Shown piece by piece: positions 1-5,035 of a stretch of DNA of 5,035 nt (positions within the stretch are counted from its first letter, which is position 1; every line of letters starts with the position of its first letter). The stretch comes from Desulfobacterales bacterium. Its GTDB lineage: Bacteria > Desulfobacterota > Desulfobacteria > Desulfobacterales > Desulfobacteraceae. The DNA lies in NCBI GenBank assembly GCA_022361095.1, contig JAKSBO010001150.1, positions 1 through 5,035 on the forward strand. The letters are read 5' to 3'. The translations under genes and the position numbers were made by a program. The notes beneath the pieces were generated by a model. The model was not told the DNA's origin and searched no databases. It saw nothing but the letters and a program-made list of their open reading frames with translations.

Positions 1-1423
1 ATCCCGCCCGGATCAGTGACATTTCATCAAAATGCGGGGCCATCATCTGGAACCCCATGGGAAGGCCGGAGGAGGAGACACCGGCAGGCACTGATATCCC
101 GGGCACACCAGCCAGATTACAGGAGAGCGTAAAAATATCGCTTAAATACATGGTCAAAGGATCAGCCACCTTCTCACCGATTTCAAACGCAGGCGTCGGT
201 GCCACGGGAGACAGGATAATGTCGCATTCTTCAAATGCCCGTTTGAAATCATCCATGATCAGGGCCCGAACCTGGGAGGCACGGCCGTAATAGGCATCAT
301 AATACCCCGAAGAGAGGGAATAGGTGCCGATAATGATCCGGCGCTGGACCTCCAGCCCAAATCCTTTGGATTTGGTTTTCTTGTACATTTCAATGAGATC
401 ATCGGAATCCATATCCCTGACCCCGTATCTAACCCCGTCGAACCGGGCCAGATTGGCACTGGCTTCACAGGGGGCAATGATGTAGTAGGCAGCCACCACA
501 TAATTGGTATGGGGTAAAGAGATCTCTTTAATGGTAACCCCCAATCCTTCCAGTCTCTTTTGGGCATTTTCGAACATGGCCGAAACCTGGGGGTCAATAC
601 CTTGAAGGCTTGAGAATTCTTTTGGAATACCTGCGGTCATTCCGGCAAGCCCTTTGTCCTTGAACATGGCAATACCCTGGGTAAAATCGGACATCTGTTC
701 AGGCGCGCTGGTGGAATCTTTGGGATCATGGCCGCCCATGAGATTCAGCATCATGGCCGCGTCCGTCACATCCCGGGTAATGGGCCCCACCTGGTCCAGG
801 GACGAGGCATAGGCCACCACACCAAACCGGGACACCCTGCCGTAAGTGGGTTTAAGCCCCACAACACCGCAATGGGAGGCGGGCTGACGGATGGAACCGC
901 CGGTGTCCGTGCCCACTGCCCCGGCACAGAACCGGGCTGCTACGGCAGCGGCAGATCCGCCGGAGGAACCGCCAGGCACATGATCTGTATTCCAGGGATT
1001 GCGGGTGGGAAAAAAGGCGGAATTTTCCGTGGAAGACCCCATGGCAAATTCATCCATATTGGCTTTGCCGATGAGCACGGCATTTTGGGCCTTAAATTTT
1101 TCCACCACTGTGGCGTCATACTGGGGCACAAAATTTTCCAGAATTTTAGACGCACAGGTGGTTTTGACCCCCTTTGTACATAAAACATCCTTCAGTGCCA
1201 CAGGAATCCCGGTAAAAGGCCGGTTCTCTCCTTTGGCAATAATTTGATCCGCCTCTTCGGCCTGTGCCAGGGCAAGTTCCGGGTCAACGGTGATAAACGC
1301 TGAAATGGTGTTGTCATATTTATCAATACGGTCAAGGAAAGCCCGTGTCAGTTCAACAGAAGATATTTCCTTTTTGGCCAGTAGATCCTGGGCCTGGGCA
1401 ATGGTCAGGGTATGCAGATTCAT
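1..1423 (-). CDS. gatA: Aspartyl/glutamyl-tRNA(Asn/Gln) amidotransferase subunit A (3' end cut by window)
   Basis: GatA is the amidase subunit of GatCAB. It releases ammonia from glutamine (or asparagine), which the complex uses to convert misacylated Glu-tRNA(Gln) and/or Asp-tRNA(Asn) to the correct amide form in the cytoplasm. I translated the frame by hand from the ATG at 1423 and found 474 uninterrupted codons running off the left edge. The amidase-signature triad is complete: Lys78 in 'GIPVALKDV', Ser153 in the 'GGSSGGSAA' stretch and Ser177 in 'TGGSIRQPA', matching the family positions near 79/154/178. Family length is about 485 residues, so only the last ten to twenty are missing. An AAGGA at 1430-1434 sits 6 nt before the ATG. 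The gene follows gatC by 33 bp with no terminator between them. gatB is not in the window. Whether the enzyme serves Gln, Asn or both cannot be told from here. Confidence 0.97.
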   Translation of the reverse strand, partial: MNLHTLTIAQAQDLLAKKEISSVELTRAFLDRIDKYDNTISAFITVDPELALAQAEEADQIIAKGENRPFTGIPVALKDVLCTKGVKTTCASKILENFVPQYDATVVEKFKAQNAVLIGKANMDEFAMGSSTENSAFFPTRNPWNTDHVPGGSSGGSAAAVAARFCAGAVGTDTGGSIRQPASHCGVVGLKPTYGRVSRFGVVAYASSLDQVGPITRDVTDAAMMLNLMGGHDPKDSTSAPEQMSDFTQGIAMFKDKGLAGMTAGIPKEFSSLQGIDPQVSAMFENAQKRLEGLGVTIKEISLPHTNYVVAAYYIIAPCEASANLARFDGVRYGVRDMDSDDLIEMYKKTKSKGFGLEVQRRIIIGTYSLSSGYYDAYYGRASQVRALIMDDFKRAFEECDIILSPVAPTPAFEIGEKVADPLTMYLSDIFTLSCNLAGVPGISVPAGVSSSGLPMGFQMMAPHFDEMSLIRAG

Positions 1424-1429
1424 TTTATT

Positions 1430-1434
1430 TCCTT
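1430..1434 (-). promoter_or_regulatory. Ribosome binding site of gatA
   Basis: The minus strand reads AAGGA with a 6-nt spacer to the ATG at 1423. This fixes the gatA start and fits the first residues '[10 protein letters not shown]', a normal GatA N-terminus. Confidence 0.75.
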
Positions 1435-1456
1435 ACGCTCTCTCATCTTTTTTGGG

Positions 1457-1744
1457 CTACTTCACGACTCTTGGCACCACATAAAAGTCCTGGTCACGTT
1501 CCGGTGCATTGGCCAATGTGACATCCGGGCCCGGAGATAATTTTTGCTCATCTTCCCTAAGTACATTATTCATGAAGGCGGCCCCGGATGCAGGCGTCAC
1601 CCCCTCAACATCCACGTCCTTGAGGGCGTCAATATAATCAAGGATATTACTGAGCTGGCCTGCCAGGGTCTCCTTAAGTTCATCATCCACATCCAGCCGG
1701 GCCAGATGGGCCATTTTTTCCACTTCCTGTTGTGATATTTTCAT
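1457..1744 (-). CDS. gatC: Aspartyl/glutamyl-tRNA(Asn/Gln) amidotransferase subunit C
   Basis: GatC is the small subunit that wraps around the GatA-GatB interface and is needed for a stable, active GatCAB transamidosome. The product is 95 residues, the usual length. It shows the family pattern: an N-terminal 'ISQQEVEKMAHLARLDVDDE' helix, then a helix with 'LSNILDYIDALKDVDVEGVTP', then the conserved 'LREDE' near residue 63, and a C-terminal 'FYVVPRVVK' that is the usual end of this family. The ATG at 1744 lies 2 bp after the stop of the SPOR gene, and its AAGGA site lies inside the last codons of that gene, so translation is probably coupled. gatA follows 33 bp downstream. I see no sign of damage. 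Confidence 0.96.
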   Translation of the reverse strand: MKISQQEVEKMAHLARLDVDDELKETLAGQLSNILDYIDALKDVDVEGVTPASGAAFMNNVLREDEQKLSPGPDVTLANAPERDQDFYVVPRVVK

Positions 1745-1746
1745 TT

Positions 1747-2520
1747 TTATTCCTTTTTGATAACCATGCCGCCGATGCCTGAGCCGGCAAGCGCAGACAA
1801 ACCGGCCTTTGCTGATTCATAATCGGCAAAAGAGCCGGTTCTGACCCGGTACCAGGTCTTTCCGTTGATTTTCACACCGGTCCGGTAAGCGGTTATTCCC
1901 TTTTTATTCAAAAGAACCATCTGGGCCAGGGCATCATTTAAATTTTGATATGACGCGATTTGAATGGTGTATCCGCCATGTAAAGATGCCGGCGCTTTAC
2001 CGGTATCAGGTTTGGCCTCTTTAGGTGGCGTGTCCTTTTTTTCATCTGTTTGGGGCTTGGATTTCAAGGCCTTTGGGGCAAGCTTGGTCACGGTTCGTTT
2101 TTCATCTGCTTTTTTTGCCGTTTTGGCCGAAGCACGCTTTTTAGGTAACGGCGCCGGAACAGTATCATTACCATAACCCGGCCCGGCCTGATGCCAGGTG
2201 GCCAGTTTTCTGCTGCGCTTGACAGGGATCTCTTCAGCCTGGGAATTGTTTGGTACAGGTTTTGTCAAAGCTGCCTTCCCGGCTTCAGGCCCCGGGGTGA
2301 TCTCCCCGGAATCGTCTTTTTCCCCTTTAATGGGATGATACACCGGTTCATCAAGGACATCGTAGAACTTAAGGTCAACTTCCCCTTTTTGAGGCAGTTT
2401 GGCCGAAAGCTCTTTGACCATTCGGCCAAGGTGTTCCTGGAAAGGACGGGTTTCAAACATAACGGGGCTTGAACTTCTGCCCACGATCACCCCAAGGCCG
2501 AACATCCAGATTCCGATCAA
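1747..2520 (-). CDS. Membrane-anchored SPOR-domain protein (septal peptidoglycan binding, cell-envelope)
   Basis: From the TTG at 2520 the product has 257 residues with a bitopic layout. Residues 1-14 ('GIWMFGLGVIVG') are a hydrophobic membrane segment, followed by 'R' and a periplasmic stretch. Residues about 95-180 form a Lys/Ala/Pro-rich low-complexity linker. Residues 182-257 are a SPOR domain, with 'GYTIQIASYQN', the middle 'ALAQMVLLNKKGITAYR' helix and 'WYRVRTGSFADYESA'. SPOR domains bind denuded glycan strands at the division septum (as in FtsN, DamX and DedD), so a role in division or wall remodelling is inferred, not shown. The start is uncertain. The TTG has no good ribosome site and leaves the membrane helix short. 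The only strong AGGAGG (2561-2566) lies 7 nt before an in-frame ATT at 2553, which would give 268 residues and a fuller helix. The gene sits directly between argS and gatC. It could equally be called an FtsN-like protein, but overall similarity to FtsN cannot be claimed. Confidence 0.9.
   Translation of the reverse strand: MIGIWMFGLGVIVGRSSSPVMFETRPFQEHLGRMVKELSAKLPQKGEVDLKFYDVLDEPVYHPIKGEKDDSGEITPGPEAGKAALTKPVPNNSQAEEIPVKRSRKLATWHQAGPGYGNDTVPAPLPKKRASAKTAKKADEKRTVTKLAPKALKSKPQTDEKKDTPPKEAKPDTGKAPASLHGGYTIQIASYQNLNDALAQMVLLNKKGITAYRTGVKINGKTWYRVRTGSFADYESAKAGLSALAGSGIGGMVIKKE
1751..1755 (-). promoter_or_regulatory. Ribosome binding site of gatC, inside the end of the SPOR gene
   Basis: AAGGA on the minus strand, 6 nt before the gatC ATG, is part of the final Lys-Glu codons of the upstream gene. 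This arrangement suggests that ribosomes finishing the SPOR gene help start gatC. Confidence 0.7.
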
Positions 2521-2560
2521 AAAATACCGGCCATATGTCCCAACGCCACGAATCTTAAAT

Positions 2561-2566
2561 CCTCCT
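2561..2566 (-). promoter_or_regulatory. Strong ribosome binding site (AGGAGG) overlapping the argS stop codon
   Basis: The minus strand reads AGGAGG at 2566-2561, and its first two bases are the last two of the argS TAG stop (2567-2565). It can only serve the SPOR gene. At 7 nt downstream there is an in-frame ATT (2553-2551), and 11 nt downstream there is a GTG (2549-2547) in a different frame that reaches a TGA after ten codons. The nearest ordinary in-frame start (TTG, 2520) is 40 nt away. Confidence 0.7.
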
Positions 2567-4250
2567 ACATTCTTTCAGGGGCAGATACCCCTAAAAGTTC
2601 CAACCCGTTACGAATCACTTTTTTAACTGCCAGTACCAGGGAGAGCCTGGCCAGGGAGAGCGGTTTATCGTCCATGATCACCTTATGGTGGTTATAATAG
2701 GCATGAAAGGCCGCAGCCAGGGTCATCAGATAGGTAAATATGACATGGGGATGAAGGGTTGCCGCGCTTTTTTCCACCTGTTCCCGGAACCCTGCAACCT
2801 GTTTGATCAGCTTAAGTTCCTCTTCGGTCACAAGTTTATCAAGATTAATACCGGCATTAAAATCTGTCTGGTCAATTAAACCTTCATCCTTTGCCTTGTT
2901 TAAAATTCCGGTGATCCGGGCATGGACGTACTGCACATAATAGACAGGATTATCAGCACTCTTTTTTTTAGCCAATTCAAGATCAAACTCAAGGCCCGAA
3001 TCATAACTGCGGCTTAAAAACATAAACCGGGCGGCATCTTTTCCCACCTCGTCCACGATGTCCTTAAGCGTTACAAACTCTCCGGCCCGGGTAGACATCT
3101 GCACGGGTTTTCCATCCCGCAGCAAATTGACCAGCTGAACCAAAATCACATCAAATTGTTCGCTTTTCCGTCCCGTGGCCACCACTGCCGCATCAATACG
3201 TTTGATATAGCCATGGTGGTCCGCCCCCCAGACATCAATAACCCTGTCAAACCCACGCTCATATTTTTCATCATGGTAGGCGATGTCCGATGCAAAATAG
3301 GTGGTCAGTCCATTGTTACGCACCACCACCCGGTCTTTTTCATCTCCGAACTTTTCCGTGCAAAACCAAAGTGCGCCGTCTTTTTCGTAAATCAGGGCTT
3401 TTTCTTTGAAATTTGCAATGGCGGTCTGGACCCGTCCCGAATCATAAAGGCTTTGTTCGCTGAACCAGTTGTCAAACCGGACACCGAACTCATCCAGATC
3501 AGACCGGATACCGGCCAAGATTTCACCGGCGGCAAATCGCGCACAGGTCTCAATGCCCTGAGTTTCATCGGCATCAGCAAAATCTTTTCCCTGGGCATCA
3601 AGCACTTGCCGGGCAAGGTCTTGGATATAATCACCCTGGTAGCACTCCTGGGGGAAATCCACTGTTTTCCCCTGCATCTGCTGCAGGCGCAGCCACACCG
3701 ACGTGCCAAGGGTTCTGATCTGGCGGCCGGAGTCATTAATATAATACTCCTTTTGAACATCAAACCCGGCAAAAGAAAGGATATTACCCACAGCATCACC
3801 CACAGCAGCACCCCTGCCGTGCCCGACATGGAGCGGCCCTGTGGGATTGGCCGATACAAATTCAACCTGGACACGTTGCCCCCGGCCCATGTCTGAACGG
3901 CCAAAAATTTCATCCTGGCTGAGCACCTGGTCAACCACCGGGTGCCAGGCTCCGGGGGATAAAAAGAAATTGATAAACCCGGGTCCTGCCACCTCTATTT
4001 TTTCCAACACCGGCCCCAAAGGGGTGTGGTCACTGCCGGACATGGACTCAACAAGGCTCTTGGCAATTTTTGCCGGGGCCATTTTCTGTAATTTTGCCGA
4101 GACCATGGCAAAATTGGTTGAAAAATCGCCCTGGCCTTCATGTTTAGGGGTTTCGACCTCAAATTCCGGTACCTGGTCAGAAGGCAGTAACCCATTTTCA
4201 AAGGCTGCCCGGGCGGCATCCAGGACCATGGTTCTGATTTTTGTTTTCAT
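2565..4250 (-). CDS. argS: Arginyl-tRNA synthetase
   Basis: Class I synthetase that joins arginine to tRNA-Arg using ATP in the cytoplasm. The product has 561 residues, the normal ArgRS length. Residues about 1-95 form the ArgRS-specific N-terminal domain ('[12 protein letters not shown]', '[11 protein letters not shown]') that binds the tRNA elbow. The catalytic Rossmann domain carries the HIGH motif as H141-V-G-H144 in '[15 protein letters not shown]', followed by 'YYINDSGRQ' (169-177) and 'WGADHHGY' (341-348). The KMSKS-equivalent loop is 'VQMSTRAG' (383-390), a lysine-poor form common in ArgRS. The DALR anticodon-binding domain begins at about 435 ('[12 protein letters not shown]') and ends with '[10 protein letters not shown]', the typical ArgRS C-terminus. 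The ATG at 4250 follows the stop of the upstream acidic-protein gene by 6 bp. No clear ribosome site precedes it, so coupling to the upstream gene is likely. The gene is intact. Confidence 0.98.
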   Translation of the reverse strand: MKTKIRTMVLDAARAAFENGLLPSDQVPEFEVETPKHEGQGDFSTNFAMVSAKLQKMAPAKIAKSLVESMSGSDHTPLGPVLEKIEVAGPGFINFFLSPGAWHPVVDQVLSQDEIFGRSDMGRGQRVQVEFVSANPTGPLHVGHGRGAAVGDAVGNILSFAGFDVQKEYYINDSGRQIRTLGTSVWLRLQQMQGKTVDFPQECYQGDYIQDLARQVLDAQGKDFADADETQGIETCARFAAGEILAGIRSDLDEFGVRFDNWFSEQSLYDSGRVQTAIANFKEKALIYEKDGALWFCTEKFGDEKDRVVVRNNGLTTYFASDIAYHDEKYERGFDRVIDVWGADHHGYIKRIDAAVVATGRKSEQFDVILVQLVNLLRDGKPVQMSTRAGEFVTLKDIVDEVGKDAARFMFLSRSYDSGLEFDLELAKKKSADNPVYYVQYVHARITGILNKAKDEGLIDQTDFNAGINLDKLVTEEELKLIKQVAGFREQVEKSAATLHPHVIFTYLMTLAAAFHAYYNHHKVIMDDKPLSLARLSLVLAVKKVIRNGLELLGVSAPERM

Positions 4251-4256
4251 AAAGGA

Positions 4257-4709
4257 TTAATTCTCGTGTTCAGAAGTATCTTCGGGGGTAAATTTAGGGG
4301 TATCATCTTCGGAATCAATTTCTTTCATCTCGTCTTCCTTGGTGTCCCCATCTTCGTCCAGCAATTCATCCAGTTCGACATCATCGTCGTCAAGGGAAAA
4401 ATCATCTTCCCCGGGCAATGTGTCCACATCGTTAAAGTCAATGATCAGCTTGTCCGATTCAGGATCGGCAAAGAATTCGGCGGCGTTCTCAAACAACTTT
4501 TCAGACAATTCCCTGGTGGGGAAAAAACTGCGGCGGCGAAATACGGCCAGAAAAGCTTCAAACCCTTCGCTGCACGCCGCACTGATGGCTTCAAGGTCAT
4601 AGTCTTCTTCATGCAAAGGCAAAATCACACCCGGGTCCACCTCTGCAGATTCAAGGACAGTAAGTATATTATCCTTTATATTTTTTTCAAACCTGATTTT
4701 CTGTTTCAT
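4257..4709 (-). CDS. Small acidic protein of unknown function, first gene of the argS operon
   Basis: I do not recognise this family. From the ATG at 4709 the product has 150 residues in two parts. Residues 1-95 look like a folded, mostly helical domain: a basic start ('MKQKIRFEKNIKDNIL'), an acidic 'LPLHEEDYDLEAI' stretch, then 'SEGFEAFLAVFRRRSFFPTRELSEKLFENAAEFF', ending in 'DKLIIDFNDVD'. Residues about 100-150 are an Asp/Glu-rich, probably disordered tail ('DDFSLDDDDVELDELLDEDGD'). There is no signal peptide, membrane helix, cysteine cluster or known catalytic motif. Another ATG 24 nt upstream (4733) is in frame, but the AGGAG at 4717-4721, 7 nt before 4709, clearly favours the shorter start. 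The gene sits 6 bp before argS and directly behind the operon promoter, so it is co-expressed with translation genes. A cytoplasmic protein-binding role is only a guess from the charge. Confidence 0.85.
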   Translation of the reverse strand: MKQKIRFEKNIKDNILTVLESAEVDPGVILPLHEEDYDLEAISAACSEGFEAFLAVFRRRSFFPTRELSEKLFENAAEFFADPESDKLIIDFNDVDTLPGEDDFSLDDDDVELDELLDEDGDTKEDEMKEIDSEDDTPKFTPEDTSEHEN

Positions 4710-4716
4710 TTGGATT

Positions 4717-4721
4717 CTCCT
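4717..4721 (-). promoter_or_regulatory. Ribosome binding site deciding the start of the acidic-protein gene
   Basis: AGGAG on the minus strand with a 7-nt spacer to the ATG at 4709. It lies inside the longer reading that would start at 4733, so that longer start is unlikely; an initiator at 4733 would have only about ten leader nucleotides after the predicted transcription start and no ribosome site. Confidence 0.75.
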
Positions 4722-4749
4722 GTTATCATCCATTAACTTGAAACTTCTT

Positions 4750-4777
4750 AATATAGCCCAACCAATTCCCGTGTCAA
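4750..4777 (-). promoter_or_regulatory. Sigma70-type promoter of the acidic protein-argS-SPOR-gatCA operon
   Basis: On the minus strand a perfect TTGACA (-35, 4777-4772) is followed after 16 bp by TATATT (-10, 4755-4750); a 17-bp spacing to ATATTA is also possible. The predicted start is near 4743, giving a leader of about 34 nt before the ATG at 4709. No attenuator, T-box or other leader structure fits in so short a leader. This is a consensus match by eye, without experimental support. Confidence 0.65.
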
Positions 4778-4816
4778 TAACTTAAATCTACACCGGGATT
4801 AAACGTAATTTTTTAA

Positions 4817-4845
4817 TTGACCCACCAGTAATGGGATGTTATATT
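4817..4845 (+). promoter_or_regulatory. Sigma70-type promoter of the tandem serine tRNA genes
   Basis: TTGACC (4817-4822), a 17-bp spacer and TATATT (4840-4845), then a GC-rich discriminator (GCTCGGG) before a predicted start near 4852. That leaves a 5' leader of about 9 nt before the mature tRNA. The GC-rich discriminator is the kind found at growth-rate or stringently controlled stable-RNA promoters; that control is inferred. Confidence 0.65.
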
Positions 4846-4860
4846 GCTCGGGTTGATTTT

Positions 4861-4948
4861 GGAGGAGTGGCCGAGCGGCTGAAGGCGGCGGTCTTGAAAA
4901 CCGTTAGGTGTCAAAGCCTCGTGGGTTCGAATCCTACCTCCTCCGCCA
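4861..4948 (+). tRNA. tRNA-Ser, anticodon UGA
   Basis: A complete class II tRNA of 88 nt including an encoded CCA. The acceptor arms GGAGGAG (4861-4867) and CTCCTCC (4938-4944) pair fully, with discriminator G at 4945 and CCA at 4946-4948. The D-arm region carries GCCGAGCGGCTGAAGGC. The anticodon loop is CTTGAAA (4893-4899) with anticodon TGA at 4895-4897, reading UCA and other UCN codons. The long variable arm (about 4905-4920) marks it as a serine tRNA, and the T arm is GTGGG-TTCGAAT-CCTAC (4921-4937). G discriminator plus long variable arm agree with serine identity. Confidence 0.97.
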
Positions 4949-4962
4949 AAAATCGACGATGT

Positions 4963-5035
4963 GGAGAAGTGCATGAGTGGCTGAAATGGACCGCCTGCTA
5001 AGCGGTTGTGGGGGGAAACTTCCACCGAGAGTTCG
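4963..5035 (+). tRNA. tRNA-Ser, anticodon GCU (3' end cut by window)
   Basis: The gene begins 14 nt after the CCA of the previous tRNA and is probably co-transcribed with it. The 5' acceptor strand is GGAGAAG (4963-4969). The D arm includes GCATGAGTGGCTGAAATGG. The anticodon stem ACCGC (4990-4994) pairs with GCGGT, and the 7-nt loop CTGCTAA (4995-5001) holds GCT at 4997-4999, which reads AGC and AGU. A long variable arm (GGGGGGAAACTTCC region) is again serine-specific. The window stops in the T loop (GAGAG stem at 5027-5031, then TTCG), so the 3' acceptor strand and the presence of CCA cannot be checked. Confidence 0.95.

Noticed and set aside
728..1183. Plus-strand 151-residue open frame and its neighbours within 1-1423
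   Set aside because: They are shadows of gatA, which reads through without interruption and carries the complete amidase triad.
1424..1456. Possible terminator or separate promoter between gatC and gatA
   Set aside because: The 33-bp gap has no inverted repeat followed by a T-run and no convincing hexamer pair, only the gatA ribosome site.
3156..3896. Plus-strand 246-residue open frame
   Set aside because: It lies wholly antisense to argS, whose catalytic motifs are intact; its composition is a translation shadow with no recognisable domain.
4710..4733. Longer N-terminus of the acidic protein starting at the ATG at 4733
   Set aside because: The AGGAG lies inside this extension at the right distance from the ATG at 4709, and the added residues (MDDNRRIQ) are encoded by the ribosome-site region.
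4266..4736. Plus-strand 156-residue open frame rich in Phe and Ile
   Set aside because: It is the mirror of the Asp/Glu-rich gene on the minus strand (GAA/GAT codons read backwards become Phe and Ile), and it would be antisense to a gene with a good promoter and ribosome site.
4813..5025. Minus-strand 70-residue open frame over both tRNA genes
   Set aside because: It is the reverse complement of two clear serine tRNAs; its residues are dictated by tRNA structure and no ribosome site is present.
1..5035. Mobile element, CRISPR, phage, defence or biosynthetic system
   Set aside because: No repeats of array type, no transposase, integrase or nuclease motifs; all space is taken by housekeeping genes and a short divergent promoter region. 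Although tRNA-Ser genes are common integration sites, the window ends before the 3' side of the second tRNA, so no attachment site can be judged.

Overview
The window looks like ordinary chromosomal housekeeping DNA from a Gram-negative bacterium, most likely a deltaproteobacterium of the Desulfobacter type. That placement is an inference: it rests on protein character (a SPOR-domain protein whose short N-terminal membrane helix runs into a 'GxxVGR' motif), the order argS / SPOR / gatC / gatA, roughly balanced base composition and ATG starts with AAGGA or AGGAG ribosome sites. No database search was possible.

Almost everything lies in one tight minus-strand gene cluster, read from right to left. 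A sigma70-like promoter near 4750-4777 precedes a small, very acidic protein of unknown function (4709 to 4257). It is followed by argS (arginyl-tRNA synthetase, 4250 to 2565), a membrane-anchored SPOR-domain protein (about 2520 or 2553 to 1747), gatC (1744 to 1457) and gatA (1423 to the window edge, missing only its last residues). The gaps are 6 bp, a few bp or overlapping the ribosome site, 2 bp and 33 bp, so a single operon is very likely. Three of the five genes supply aminoacyl-tRNAs: ArgRS charges tRNA-Arg, and GatC and GatA are two of the three subunits of the Asp/Glu-tRNA amidotransferase. The SPOR protein is a likely septal peptidoglycan-binding envelope protein placed inside this translation operon.

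From the short intergenic region (4710-4860) a second promoter fires the other way, into two tandem serine tRNA genes: tRNA-Ser(UGA), complete with encoded CCA, and tRNA-Ser(GCU), cut by the window end. The two promoters are back to back within about 100 bp.

No mobile element, CRISPR array, phage gene, defence system or degraded gene is visible. The points most worth a second look are the start of the SPOR gene (its only good ribosome site serves no normal in-frame start codon), the uncharacterised acidic protein that leads the operon, and the weak ribosome site of argS.
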